64,000 nucleotides of DNA from Flaccisagitta enflata (GCA_965153355.1 OZ231126.1:36642001-36706000), one strand, 5' to 3'; shown: positions 37,589-49,110, counted from the stretch's first letter. Notes: generated by a model not told the origin, from the sequence alone. Made by a program: numbers and translations.

Positions 37589-38925
37589 TATGAAAGTTGG
37601 ACAACATTACTACTCAACCCTACTTTACCTAAGGATGAGAGCCTTTTGAGCTCTCACTGGTGTTTAATTCGGACCCATCACAACTATCCTTAATAATGAA
37701 AAACAACCAAGTCTATCTTAACATTATAATGAAATCGTTCAAAAAAAAAAAAAAACAATTCAACCAAACCGAAAAAATCAATAATATTAACCTGTTTGCT
37801 ACAAGTGCCAATGACAAGAAAGAGTGCCAGATGAGTGTGCTGAACCGGCAGGAACTAATCAAAAGTCCCTCACATCCATCTGATCTCTCCATTTTAAAGG
37901 GCTCATACAACCCACAACTTAAAATCAAAATCTTCTCCACTGACTGAGACCATTTTCTCAAACATTCCATGTCAACCTAAAATAAGAAGACGCAAAGTAG
38001 TTAGCACATCCCTATTGTTTACAGTGGACAAATTACCAAATGATAATGTAGCTATCCAAAGATAATCTAGACATCAAAGGCAATGTTGTTAAAAACCATA
38101 CCATTAGAGGCAAGAATCGAGAATCAACCATATGGGATCGCCGGCATTCTATACCATGGTACTGAAATTTATGAAAGTTGGACAACATTACTACTCAACC
38201 CTACTTTACCTAAGGATGAGAGCCTTTGGAGCTCTCACTGGTGTTTTATCCGGACCCATCACAACTATCCTTAATAATGAAAAACAACCAAGTCTATCTT
38301 AACACTATCATGAAATCGTTCAAAAAAACAATTCAACCAAACAAAAAAAATCAATAATTTTAACCTGTTTGCTACAAGTGCCAATGACAAGAAAGAGTGC
38401 CTGATGAGTGTGCTGAACTGGCGGGGCCTAATCCAAAGACCCTCACATCCATCTGATCTTCCCACTGTAAAGGGCTCATGCAACCCACAACATAAAATCA
38501 AAATCTTCTCCACTGATTGAGACCATTTTCTCAAACATTCCATGTCAACCCAAAATAAGAAGACGCAAAGTAGTTAGCACATCCCTATTGTTTACAGTGG
38601 ACAAATTACCAAATGATAATGTAGCTATCCAAAGATAATCTAGACATCAAAGGCAATGTTGTTAAAAACCATACCATTAGAGGCAAGAATCCAGAATCAA
38701 CCATATGGGATCGCCGGCATTCTATACCATGGTACTGAAATATATGAAAGTTGGACCCATCACAACTATCCTTAATAATGAAAAACAACCAAGTCTATCT
38801 TAACATTATCATGAAATCGTTCAAAAAAACAATTCAACCAAACAAAAAAAATCAATAATTCTAACCAAAGCTATCCAAAGATAATCTAGACATCAAAGGC
38901 AATGTTGTTAAAAACCATACCACTA
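37589..38925 (+). repeat. 573-bp satellite, tandem array
   Basis: Four head-to-tail units of the satellite also seen at the window start. Unit 1 begins mid-unit at 37589, unit 2 is complete (38072-38644, 573 bp), unit 3 is cut to 246 bp (38645-38890) by two internal deletions, and unit 4 is a stub of about 35 bp. One deletion in unit 3 joins two copies of a short GGAC sequence, suggesting microhomology-mediated loss. The left edge abuts the 5' fragment of a family A element and the right edge abuts an inverted-repeat element. Confidence 0.9.
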
Positions 38926-38929
38926 AGAA

Positions 38930-39424
38930 CCACTAAGTACCTTGTTTTTAAGAACTTTCAGGCTCAGATAAGGAAAAAAATAAGAACAATTGTAAGAACA
39001 TTGTCAGCCTCAAATCTGGGGGAATCTAAGAGCAACTGAACCTCATTCGTCGCCGCTAAGAACAATCCTTTCTATGATAGGTGGATCAACATCCCTCACA
39101 ATTCTCAAACTGAAATCGATGAAAAAGGGCCTTGTGAACCCACACTGACCAGTTAATACGCGCACCACTCCTAGTTTTCCATAAAACACAATCTGAAAAA
39201 CACCCCATCTAATCTAGGCCAAACGCAAACTGCTTACCAAAAGTAATCAAGGGCAATGATTGTTACCTAATTAACCAAAATTCAACAAGTCACATTCCAG
39301 CTCTGGCTGGAGAATTGAAAAATAAGAACACCGTAAGAACAAAGTGAACCTCAAATTGACTTAAAAATAAGAACACTGAGCCTCAGAAACAAATTTTATG
39401 TTCTTATAAAAACAAATGAGTGTA
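38930..39424. mobile_element. inverted-repeat element (family J)
   Basis: The left end ACTAAGTACCTTG plus TTTTTAAGAAC and GGCTCAG is inverted at the right as CTGAGGCTCAG and TTATAAGAACAT with ACTACACTC. The interior has AATAAGAACA repeats. It abuts the 573-bp satellite on the left and the host family A remnant on the right. Confidence 0.55.
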
Positions 39425-39429
39425 GTTTG

Positions 39430-40314
39430 TTTTGTTTTTTGTTTTCTTTTTTTTGCGCTTATGGGCGGCTTTTGCATTACTGCTTTTGCCCAAATGCTTG
39501 GTTAACCTTTTTGGGCAGCGACCCCGGAGGGGTCGATGACCTGTGGTTCCACACAGGGCAATTTTTCCGAGCTAATGTCAGTGTCCCCCCCCCCGAAGCC
39601 CCAAATCAGGCCTCTGAGACCTCAGAGCAGGCCTCTAAGACCTCAAATCAGGCCTCTCAGACCCCAAATCAGGCCACTCAGACCTCAAAGCAGGCCTCTC
39701 AGACCCTAAATCAGGCCTCTCAGACCTCTTATCAGGCCTTTTAGGCCCCAACTCAGGCCTCTGGACCTCTTATCAGGCCTCTCAGACCCCAAATCAGGCC
39801 TCTCAGACCCCAAATCAGGCCTCTTAGACCCCAAGTCAGGCCTCTCAGACCTCTTATCAGGCCTCTTAGGCCCCAACTGAGGCCTCCAAACCTCTTTTCA
39901 GGCCTTTCAGACCCCAAATCAGGCCTCTCAGACCACAAATCTGGCCTCTCAAACTACAAATCAGGCCTCTCAGACCTCTTTTCAGGCTTCTTAGGCCTTA
40001 TCTCAGGCCTCCCAGACCTCTTATCAGGCCTCTCGGAACCTATATCAGGCCTCTCACACCCCAGATCAGACCTTATGGACCCCAGATTAGACTTCTCAGA
40101 CCCAAGATCATGCCTCCCAAAACAAAATTGCCCTGTGTGGAATCATAGGTCATCGACCCCTCCAGGGCCGCTGCCCCATTACCTCATCACTACAATACTA
40201 AATGATATCAATGGGGCATCGGGAACCGCTGACCATAATGACGCTTTAGCGGCCTGTTATCACTGCCCCTGCCCACTTACACGCGGCTTGGGTGGCCGTG
40301 TATCTCACCTTGTT
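39430..40314 (+). mobile_element. family A-type element interrupted by a family F copy
   Basis: The left part (39450-39507) has GCTTATGGGCGGCTTTTGC and TGCCCAAATGCTTGGTTAAC. The right part (40259-40314) resumes with ATCACTGCCCCTGCCCAC, CGCGGC and the end CACCTTGTTT. Family F (39508-40258) lies between. The 5' palindrome of this host is not recognisable. Confidence 0.7.
39508..40258 (+). mobile_element. Helentron-like element, family F, nested
   Basis: TTTTTGGGCAGCGACCCC, then GTCGATGACCTGTGGTTCC. The core is about 22 units of CAGGCCTCTCAGACCCCAAAT (39600-40120). The inverted arm GGAATCATAGGTCATCGACC and GGGCCGCTGCCC follows, then GGGAACCGCTGACC, the hairpin CGCTTTAGCG and GCCTGTT. Confidence 0.88.
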
Positions 40315-40496
40315 TGCCAAAGAGAAATGCGCAAAGTTTTCCTGTTCAAACAATAGTCGCCCTTTTATACTGCAGATGATCATAAGCTCGGTTTGGCTTC
40401 CTAATCATTGGCATTGTATTTTCATTTCTTTAAAGACAATGTAACTATCCCATCCTGCTTATGTCGCTGTCTCTCTGTTTCTGTCTCTCTGTCTCT

Positions 40497-40508
40497 CTGT
40501 CTCTCTCT

Positions 40509-40556
<48 letters not shown>
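40497..40556 (+). repeat. (CT)n microsatellite
   Basis: About 28 CT repeats with one TTTT interruption, preceded by CTGTCTCT units. Confidence 0.95.
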
Positions 40557-40559
<3 letters not shown>

Positions 40560-40710
40560 TTATACCGCTACATCTGCCACGTTTTGTATTCCACTTCATT
40601 TTATACTCTTTTCTTTTTTACCCGCCATTGGACTGGCTTAACCCCGTTTGACCCTCTACTCCGCGAATCGCGATCGATCCACACTTTTTTATGTTCTGTT
40701 TTTTTTTTGT

Positions 40711-40889
40711 TTTTTTTTATGAGTCACTTGCAACGCGATTTTATAAGCCCGTCCGTCGGTCCGTCCATCGCGTTTTTTGATTGAACGCGTTTTCGCGTCG
40801 CCGCTCTTGTCAAGGTGCATGAATAGCCTCCTACAAAATTGTCCCAGCCCACCCGCGACTATGACGACTGTGTGTTCGACCTTGTTTTT
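40711..40889 (+). mobile_element. Helentron-like element, family K
   Basis: T-run, AGTCACTTGCAACGCGAT, GTCCGTCGGTCCGTCC, then CCCACCCGCGACT and CGACTGTGTGTTCGACCTTG plus TTTTT. The last T-run is the first T-run of the next element. Confidence 0.7.
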
Positions 40890-41065
40890 CAGTGGCGTGC
40901 TTCGTGACTCTACACCCCGCAATGTCGGTCCATTAAATTGGTTAGCTGGCCGGTTGGTTCCTGGTTTTAGCTCACCACTCCCACCCGAATACCGTAGCGA
41001 CGTGCTCTATCACTGCCCCTACCCACCGGCCCGTGACTAGGGTATTCGTGTATCCGGCCTTGCTC
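40885..41065 (+). mobile_element. Helentron-like element, family A
   Basis: TTTTTCAGTGGCGTGCTTCG, CTCTACACCCCGCAATGTCG, then CCGGCCCGTGACT, the TATCCGGCC hairpin side and TTGC. It starts in the terminal T-run of the previous element, a tail-to-head pair. Confidence 0.75.
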
Positions 41066-42051
41066 TATTCTTGTTTTCTTCTTTCAACCTTTCAAGTCTC
41101 CTTTCTAACAGATGCCGCTCAAGCGGGGCCTCACACACGCCGGGTCCGAAACGAGGCGTTTGTATCCCAATGACTGTCCCTTGCAAAAACAGTAACAAAT
41201 TTTGAAAATATTAAAGTGACTTAAAAAGAAATTTAGGAATTAATGAGAAAGACGGAACAAAAACCAAATGCTAATGTAACTCCTGGTGTTAACTGTATAT
41301 AAGAAGAGTTAAATACAAAAATGCAACTCAACTCAGCGTCAAATTGATAAATGAACAAGAAAAACAAAACATAAATATTTGCTTTTTTATTCTCCAAGTA
41401 ATGGACAAAAGAAAAAAAAAGTTCATCTCCAAGAAAAACCACGAGGCTTAATTTTGTATAACACCAAAAAAGCTCGACTATAAATGAAAAGGAAAAAAAT
41501 AATTGAAATCTGAAAAAAAAGAAGAAAAAGAGCTCGTGCATAGTCAAATAAGCAGAATCCATTTCACTAATCGGATTTTATCTAATTCGAGGTAAGTCAA
41601 GGTTTAGTGAGCAGTCGGCCCTTCCTTCCACTCCCTACCTCCCCCCTCCTCCCCTTCCCCCAATTTTTGTATAAAACACACGTATGCAGTCGACTTTCAC
41701 GATGTTTTGTGTAAATGCAGCCTGATTATCTTGGATGTGTGATAACTCCAAAATTTGCCACTTCCACCTAGCATTTTAAGACCAGGTGAAGATTGAATCT
41801 ACGTTTGTAAATAGTGGAAATTATAAACAAGTTGTGATTTTCATTATATTGCATCATTCATAATCAATGATCCTTTATCTCAAGACCTTTCTGCCATATT
41901 GGGCACAAATTGAGTTAATTATTTATCCCTGACTCCCAGAAGCCTTTTTTAAAAAAAGTTCTGATTTTTTCATTTGAATTCTCTCATTATTCAAGACCGA
42001 TTCGAATGCAAGACCAGCTTTTACCGCGTTCATACAAGTAAAGATCTGCTA
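41066..42051. other. no gene recognised
   Basis: Unique-looking DNA. A 109-codon minus frame (41233-41562) is Phe/Leu-rich without a recognisable family. A CT/C-rich patch lies at 41630-41665. Confidence 0.4.
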
Positions 42052-42250
42052 CAGGGTGTTTCACATCAACTGAAATATAAAAAAACGATGTCATTTTGCT
42101 TCTAAAAATGAGACACCAATTCTGAAAACAGATTTAATGAGCACTTAAGCTCTAATTTTTTATGTAAAAAATTCATTGGCCTAAGTTAAAAAGTTTGGCC
42201 ACAATGGTGATTTGAAGTAAAATGAACATTTTGAGTCAATGCTCTTATGT

Positions 42251-42855
42251 CGGGGTGCAAACGATGGTCAAGTTTCGGTTTCAGACTCTTTCTATAACTA
42301 TATTAATGACCCAATTATAATTTTTTGATAAAACTTATAGTTTTGTTATTTAGAATTATCTTATTAGTAAAAAAAAATCTATTATGATATAGGCATTGCT
42401 TCATTTTATTGATAAAGACAAGAAAATATCACTCAAAGTGATAGATTCTTTCAAAATGATAGAGCAAAAATTCAAAACCTGTGAGGGGAAAATTCTAAGA
42501 TTTGAACAAATTGAACAATTTTGCATTTCTAAGAACATGGCTCTCATCTTATATGTTCTTAGAATGAGGCCATGTTTTTCAAAATGCAAAATTTTACATT
42601 CAAAGAGAGTCTTAGAATTTTCCCTAACACAGGTCAAGTTGCAAAATCATTTTTTTTAGAACTCCTTCATATTTTTTCCCCTTTTTATTTTCTCAGCGCT
42701 CTTTTTTATTGTCTACTAAAACTTTTCTATGCAAAATTAAAATGAATTCACTAAAATTATTACATTTTTTGATGAAAAAAATCTTAAATTGTAAGATTTA
42801 CAATATTGAAAAAATTGGTTTGACTCATGAAATTTGATCTTCGTTTGCACCTCAA
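42251..42855. mobile_element. 605-bp nested MITE with 7-bp target duplication
   Basis: Direct repeats CTTATGT at 42244-42250 and 42856-42862 flank it. The TIRs share GGTGCAAACGA and GGTCAA/GATCAA over about 25 bp. One more flanking base (T versus A) would be needed for the 8-bp duplication of hAT elements, so hAT-like is plausible but unproven. It carries a palindromic insert at 42478-42633. Confidence 0.8.
42478..42633. repeat. 156-bp palindrome (possible third-level MITE)
   Basis: ACCTGTGAGGGGAAAATTCT at the left is inverted at the right as ACCTGTGTTAGGGAAAATTC. The arms continue through AAATGCAAAATT-like and CTAAGAACAT sequence almost to the centre at about 42555. No convincing target duplication was found (TCAA on each side is possible). 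Confidence 0.7.
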
Positions 42856-43228
42856 CTTATGTGGCATGTATCTCTTTAAATTGCTCTCATTTCTAAATGG
42901 CGTAAGCTACAGATCCCGGGTTGGTCTCAAATGAAAGATACTCAAATTTTCTTTCATTTGAGTCCAATCTGGCATCTGTGGCTCAAACCGTTTGGACATA
43001 GGAGTGATTTTAAGCAAAAACTCTAAGATAGAAAAAACATTGATTGTGAACATTCATTTTACTTCAAATCTATATTGTGGCTAAACTACTCAACTTAGCC
43101 CAATGAAATTTTTACATAAAAAATCGGAGCTTAAAGGCTCTTTGAATCTTTTTTTCAGAATTGTTTTCCCATTTTTAGAAGCAGAATGATATCGTTTTCT
43201 TATATTTCAGTTGATGTGAAACACCCTG

Positions 43229-44679
43229 TACAACTCTTTGAATAGTAACAGACACTCGTCAATGACAGTAGGCTCGAGAAATTGCAAGCATTTTGTCACT
43301 TTTTTATGCAAAATTTCGTTTCGCTTTTTTCAGTTGTGACTGGAAATCAAACTGAGAATTTAGTATCAATAACAGAAAAGTACTTGATTACCTGATCAAG
43401 ATTCTTGTTTCTTAAACGTCCTGTCTGAGTGTGTCTAAAAAGATAAAAATGAAATTGTCATTCGATCAGCAGATAAGAGTAATTTTTTTACACATTTTTT
43501 AACACGACTCACTCTAGCTGCCAACAAGTTATTTTGTTGTTTTTAGTCACGTACGACGCGACTCTGAAGGTCACTTTGTCCGTCGTTTAGTCGGATGGTT
43601 TATCGGTTGGTTACGAATGTGGAATTTCGAAAAATTGTCATAGTCCCCTGATTAAAGTCCATGGACGTTTGTGACAGTTTTGATTTCTTCTTTTTTCTTC
43701 ATTTTTGTCCGAAAATTTTTTTGAAAGGTCTGACTTGCGCGATAGTGTTTTTATGAACCCGTTATCTCTCATTTCTCGCGAGTTTCTGTTCTTGTTACAT
43801 GTTTATCTATCGTATCAGTATCAAACGTCAAGGCCATATGAGAAAGATGCTACGACTGAGGTTATTATGCTGATAAGATTAACATATGTTTTGATGGGCA
43901 ACTGGTAGAAAATATGGGAAGAGTTTTATTTTTGCAAGCGGGGGTGCGACGTGGCTCTATGATGAATATCTAAATCATTGGCGAGGCCAAACTCGTGTCA
44001 TCCAAAATTTCGCGTTACCTACCTTCTGACACACCCTCTTTTATAGAGTCAAAAATGGATCGACAAACGAACTGACGATGATTAATTAGAAAGAGTAGAT
44101 GGAAAAGTGCATAGAAATGATAAAACAAACTATCTCTCCGGCGAGAAATTGTGTCTGTGATGTGTGATAGCGCAGACAGAAAAGACGGCAATAAAAGACT
44201 ATTGTACCTAGCCTGGAAATTGTCCTATTCTCCTTTTCTCCTATTCTCTCCTATTCTCCTATTCTCCTGCCATTGATTGTTTAATCTGTCGTTTTATTGC
44301 CTTTTTTTCCTCTTCACTAATGAATGTAGATTTAATACTTAGTATTGGTTGAGGTGCCTTGTTCGTTCGCAATAATTAAACCTCGTTTTGTTGTTTTCTT
44401 TTTTTTTTATTAAATAACTTCCCCAGTGCGAATTTGTTGCACACCTTTTTTTTGTAGTTGTGGATTGGATATAAAATCATAAAACTATCATAAGTTAGCT
44501 CATAAAAACAATAGTACCTTTTAGCGTGGGGTTAAACGGAATCAGAGATTTTTGAAGAGCTTTAAAAAGTTTGCCCTTCAGGACTCTTTATTCCGTTTTC
44601 ACTCAAGACGGACCATTGACGAGCCTGCGCACAGCCGGGATAATAAGTGACACTTCGTTGTCGTCGTCGACGTCATCGT
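43229..44679. other. no gene recognised; family A 5' fragment
   Basis: 43541-43620 is a family A 5' end (TTTTTAGTCACGTACGACG, CTCTGAAGGTCACTTTGTCC, GTCGGATGG). About 43930-44050 has loose similarity to the left part of the 54830 element. A CCTATTCT run lies at 44220-44270. The rest is unrecognised. Confidence 0.45.
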
Positions 44680-44830
44680 TGTTTTCCTCGTTATATTCGT
44701 CGTCGTCGTTGGTGTCAACTTCGTTGTCGTCTTCATCATTAACGTCGCCATTCTTGTCGTCGTCGTTGTCAGTCGTTGTCGTCGTCGTCGTCGTCTTCGT
44801 CAGCGTCGTCGTCGTCGTCGTCGTTGTTTG
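44680..44830 (+). repeat. imperfect (GTC)n trinucleotide tract
   Basis: CGT/GTC-rich tract (about 150 bp) that reads Asp/Asn-rich, then Thr-rich, in a 136-codon minus frame (44603-45013). Acidic runs do occur in real proteins, but there is no supporting domain, so I record only the repeat. Confidence 0.7.
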
Positions 44831-45864
44831 TTTTCGTGGTAGGGTTAAGGGGTTCCGCGACTCGAAGCCTTTCTCCGCCCAGCGGCTTGAAAAGTCAAGA
44901 TTGTGGATGTTTCGAGAGAGAAAAGATTTGAGAACAGATTTGAAGAAGATTGACACTTTTTGACTTTTGTTTGAAAAATCATCGACGGGGCGAAGCGGAG
45001 AGAAACCGCGCAAGAGGCAGTTTCAGAGACATTTTCACCGTGAATGACGCACGCTGGGTTTAAATCCTCCAAATTAGCCTTTAAGAAAAATAAAGACAGA
45101 CAGATAGATACGGCCGATTTTAGCGATGCAAGCAAACATCCTAGATTACTTTGGTATCAAAATATTTGTTTTGGTATATTTATATTTCAACAAATCAGTT
45201 CATTTCATATTGAATGGGCTCCGAAGAATTAATCAACAACTCACCATCATTCCACCAATACATCAATACATTCTTTAAAAATTATATTGTAGACCATCAC
45301 TCACTAGAGAGTCAGCTATCTCGAAGTTCGCGCGTGTCCAACCCTCAGTGCAATTACCGCCGTGTTCCTCCTCGGCCCCGGCGCCATGATTTATTCCTCA
45401 CATAACAACAAATTTGTATCTCATTTTTCATTCTTAGAATTATATTAGTTAGCAACGGCTGACCCAAAGCCAAAGGTTTTGGCCCTAAGCTTAAAGTTTA
45501 CTTTCCATCTTCACCATTGTCATGTATTATTTGTTATGAAAAGAAAAAAAGGGTTCAGAGCCCCGGATGAAAAAATGAGAATAAAGAAATCTCGTTAGTG
45601 TCATATAAAAAGAATAATCATAACAGTAAGAATATCGCTCGCTTTTGTCATGGATGATAGTTATTGCTAAATGCTCGCTTCCTGTATCTAATCCTTTTTC
45701 CTTATTCATAATACACAAGACGCATTATTGTCCTTTTAGGATTTTCTTTTTAGACTTGTCGCTATCTTCCATCTAAAGTTCGAAACCAGCTGTCTTATTA
45801 AGTGTATAACAGATGTAATATCTGCTAATTGACCAAATAGTTGGAAAATCGAATATAATTAGGC
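44831..45864. other. no gene recognised
   Basis: Unique-looking sequence between the GTC tract and the ~200-bp tandem repeats. Frames stay under 100 codons, without recognisable domains. Confidence 0.35.
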
Positions 45865-46441
45865 AGAGTGGACCGCGTTGCCGGAGATTCTTTGTCGTTG
45901 ATTCTACGCGTGGGCGATTCTAATGTTCTTCTTTTTTTGTTTACTTTTTTTTCTGTCCTTTTTTTTCATCCGCGGCAAATGTTTCGGTTGACCACGACTA
46001 CGAAATGGGTCTATCGGCTGGACAGTAGACAGTGCACACTCAGACTTGACATTTTTGCAATTAGGAACAGTAGACCGCGTCGCTTGAGATTTTTTGCCGC
46101 TAATTTTGCGCGTGGGCGATTCTAATGTTCTTCTTTTCTCGTTTCTCGTTCATTTTCTTTGTGTCCTTTTTTTTCTCATTGGCAGTGATTGTCGAGGTTG
46201 ACCATGATCACGGAATGGGTCGATCGGCTGAACAGTAGACACTCTGACATGACATTTTTGCAATCAGTCACGAGATGTTTTGCCTTTCATTTTGCGCGTG
46301 GACGATTCTAATGTTCTTTTTTTTTTCCTGTCCTTTTTCTTGTCGGCAGCGATTGTTGAGGTTGACCACGATCATGATGAATTGGTCTCTTGGCTGGACA
46401 GTAGACAGTAGACACTCAGACAGGATACTTTTGCGATTAGG
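45865..46441 (+). repeat. tandem repeat, three units of about 186-202 bp
   Basis: The landmark GCGATTCTAATGTTCTT (GACGATTC in unit 3) recurs at about 45914, 46116 and 46302. Each unit also has GGTTGACCACGA, the ACAGTAGACA motif and GACATTTTTGCAAT. Divergence between units is moderate. Confidence 0.88.
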
Positions 46442-46468
46442 CCGAGGGATTTGCGTCAGGCGTGTATC

Positions 46469-46740
46469 ATGTTGAGTATTCCCCCCCCCCATGGTTTGGA
46501 GATGGGAAGAAAATCAAAAGCTTGAAAAAAAGAAAAAAAGAGATTTTTTTGAAGATTTAACACTATTGGCAGTACCAAAAGGTGAAATGTAATTACTACA
46601 CCACAATTTAACACTATCAAAACCTAAAATATACTGTTTTATAGCTTTGAGGGTAAAAAAATCAAAGATTTTTTTAACGCGACGCGACGTGTCGCTGGGA
46701 AGAAAATCAAATGCGGGGGGGGGGGGAAATAAAGTCACCC
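46469..46740 (+). mobile_element. family H repeat (C-run/G-run MITE-like)
   Basis: GTTGAGTATTC plus a C-run, GGAGATGGGAAGAAAATC, TTTAACACTAT (twice), GGCAGTACC, GCGACGCGACGTGTCGC and a terminal G-run. The order matches the inverted copy at 48829-49110. Confidence 0.65.
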
Positions 46741-47065
46741 TAATTCTGATATTCAATCTTAAATGCATGTTTATGATCCACTGCATTAGAGGGACATGTC
46801 ACTTTTTTATGCATTACGACCATTAACGCTCTTCTTTAGCTGGAAAAAACCTTTTCCTCTGTTAAAATTTCTTATCTTTTAAACTCTTTCGAGCAAATAC
46901 AAATATGTCCGCTGTCTTTGGAGAGTGAAACATGTCAAGCATCAGAAGTGGATGTAACCAAAGAGGAGAGGAATAAGAAGTCGTGATGGATTAATGATGA
47001 TGCCTGAGATTCATGAGGAGGCTTGGATGGATGCTCGGCCTGCGTGAGAACATCATGACTGAATC
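46741..47065. other. no gene recognised
   Basis: Unique-looking sequence. No supportable gene or structure. Confidence 0.4.
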
Positions 47066-47087
47066 CAATGCTTGAGAAAGAAAGAAA

Positions 47088-47132
<45 letters not shown>

Positions 47133-47149
47133 CAGAAAGGCAGAAAGGC

Positions 47150-47235
<86 letters not shown>

Positions 47236-47237
47236 GC

Positions 47238-47299
<62 letters not shown>

Positions 47300-47315
47300 G
47301 CAGAAAGAAGGAAGG
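47066..47315 (+). repeat. (GAAA)n microsatellite with GGCA interruptions
   Basis: About 60 tetranucleotide units; four blocks are separated by GGCAGAAA variants. Long Lys-Glu-Arg and Phe-Leu-Ser frames (up to 157 codons) are artefacts. Confidence 0.96.
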
Positions 47316-48050
47316 AAAAAAAGAAGAATGGAAAAGAAAAGTAAGAATGAGATGCAGTTTGTTTGAATAAAGAATGCGTAGAGACATACCAAGCTTGTCT
47401 TTTTCCAATTACTGGCCCTTGAATCAGTGTCTGTATCAAGGGTCACATCCGAATACACTGCTCGGGGATCATTGCCCTGAAAAAAAACCCATCAAACCCT
47501 TTCCATGCTTTTTAGCTTATTCTTATTTCCAAATACCCCCTTTCACACTCAACGCATCGTTGCCCATATCCTCCCCTTGCCAGTTATTAACCAACCACCT
47601 CACCCTCCCGAAACACCATCCATCAGAGGGCACTCAGCTTATGTTATGAGTTTGAATGAATCACTTGTTAGGCGGAGATGTAGATAAGAGAAACCCGAGG
47701 AGCATCTGGTGCGGATTTTAAAACCATCTCCCGTGACGTGGCAAAAACGTGAGAAAACGTAAGAGACCCATGAGAGAGAAAAAAATGAGCATGGGAACCG
47801 GTCTAATTTTGTTTGTAAATAATGTTTAAAAAGCAGAATTTTGAAATTGAAAAACGTTTTTTCTCTTCTCGATCTTTGAGAGATAGTTGCAAGTTGATCA
47901 AACATGTTCGTTGAGATAGATTTCAAAGGGCGAAAAAGACATGATCAGAGAATCTGGTTTGGAAGTTCACCACACGAAATTACGATTGCATTGAAGAAAA
48001 AATGACGTATTTACAAAAGATTCAAATTTCTTCTGTGAAACCTATTTTTA
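47316..48050. other. no gene recognised
   Basis: Unique-looking DNA. Frames up to 95 codons with no recognisable domain. Confidence 0.4.
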
Positions 48051-48207
48051 CACAAGGCCGGATACACGGCAATCCAGTCGCAGACAGTTTGGCAGGAGCA
48101 GTAATGCGAAAACCGCTGGGTATTCAAAAATGTTACGGAGGGACGGACCGACCTACCAACCGACACGGGAAGGTGTAGTCGACTATTCGTGTGTTCGCGA
48201 CTAAAAA
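48051..48207 (-). mobile_element. Helentron-like element, family A, short
   Basis: Minus copy: TTTTTAGTCGCGAACACACG at 48207, a GTCGGTTGG/GTCGGTCC tract, then TGCGACTGGATTGCCGTGTA and CCGGCCTTGTG. About 40 bp shorter than most copies. Confidence 0.75.
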
Positions 48208-48591
48208 GGAGTAATTTTCCAAAGGATGTCAAGGTTAAATAATTGAAAAAAGTGATAATTTTCCTATGGAGATCTAAATTACTATTTTAAGCAAGACTTG
48301 GAATTACGTGCAAGTTTAGAGCCCGAGTACCAGTAGAGTAGGCGGAGTGGGGACCTATTTTGCATGAGTTCGCATTGGGTAGATTCAAACGGGGAAAAAT
48401 TGATCTACTCAAAAAAGATTTCAGCGGATGAGTTGCCAGCCCCACTGTCAACCCTTCAGAACATAAGCATCATACACGTTAACAGGCACAATTTCATTTC
48501 ATCTAAATATTTGGCGTAAGAGATGTGAGTGCTCTCGTATTTCCACGTCTACATCAAGGCGATATCTACTGTATCTTTGCCTGATATACAA
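48208..48591. other. no gene recognised
   Basis: Unique-looking sequence between two oppositely oriented family A elements. Nothing supportable seen. Confidence 0.4.
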
Positions 48592-48793
48592 TTTTTAGTC
48601 GCTGGCTAAGCGAACCAATGAGAGGCTGTGTCCGAAGGAAGTTTCGTTATGCGAAATTTTAGATGACGCGAGATCAGCCGAGAGATTTCTTGTCGTTAAA
48701 GCCCCTTCCCACCCACACGACAGCCCCCTCCCTTTTTATTGCCCCTGCCCACCCGCAAGCGACTACTTTTTGGCCGTGTATCCGGCCTTGTTT
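48592..48793 (+). mobile_element. Helentron-like element, family A variant
   Basis: TTTTTAGTCGCTGGCTAAGC at the start; AAGCGACTACTTTTTGGCCG, TGTATCCGGCCTTGTTT at the end. The subterminal pair is GTCGCT/AGCGAC, changed on both sides relative to the main family A pair. The core is atypical, with a partly repeated CCCACCC segment. Confidence 0.8.
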
Positions 48794-48828
48794 CAATTAG
48801 GAAACTGACCTCGTGCAATTACCAGGGG

Positions 48829-49110
48829 TGTATATTCTTGAGCCGCTTTTGATTTCCCCCCCCCCTGCCTTTGATTTTCTCCCCCGCGACGCGTCGCATT
48901 GTGTTTTTATATCTATGATTTTCTTCCCCATATATCAATAAAACTATGTAGTTAAGGTTTAAATAGTGTTAAATTGTGTTTTACTAATTGAGTTTTATGA
49001 TTTGGTACTGTAAAAAGTTATATTTTCCCCAAATTTCCTTTTTTTTTTCTTTTTCCCCCTTTGATTTCCTTCCCCATCTCCAGACCCTTTGAAAACTCAA
49101 GAATATACAG
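48829..49110. mobile_element. family H repeat, complete inverted-repeat copy
   Basis: TGTATATTCTTGAG at the left and CTCAAGAATATACA at the right form 14-bp TIRs. Inner paired motifs are GATTTCC with C-run and CCTTTGATTTCC. The centre has GCGACGCGTCGC. A TA target is possible because the TIR begins near TATA, but the exact boundary is ambiguous. Confidence 0.75.

Larger units (their letters stand above)
42052..43228. mobile_element. TA-flanked MITE with CAGGGTG termini, carrying a nested element
   Basis: TA at 42050-42051 and 43229-43230. The ends CAGGGTGTTTCACATCAACT are inverted and match for about 60 bp with a few changes; weaker similarity continues further in. CAGGG ends with a TA duplication are typical of Tc1/mariner-type MITEs. 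Removing the inner element leaves about 565 bp. No transposase ORF. Confidence 0.9.

Noticed and set aside
37512-38950. A Helentron-like element whose core is the 573-bp satellite (5' end at 37512, apparent ACCTTGTTTTT end at 38938)
   Set aside because: The apparent 3' end belongs to the TIR of the inverted-repeat element at 38930-39424, so no matching 3' terminus remains.
45050-45080. GGGTTTAAATCCTCC as a possible tRNA T-arm
   Set aside because: No acceptor, D or anticodon arm can be placed around it.
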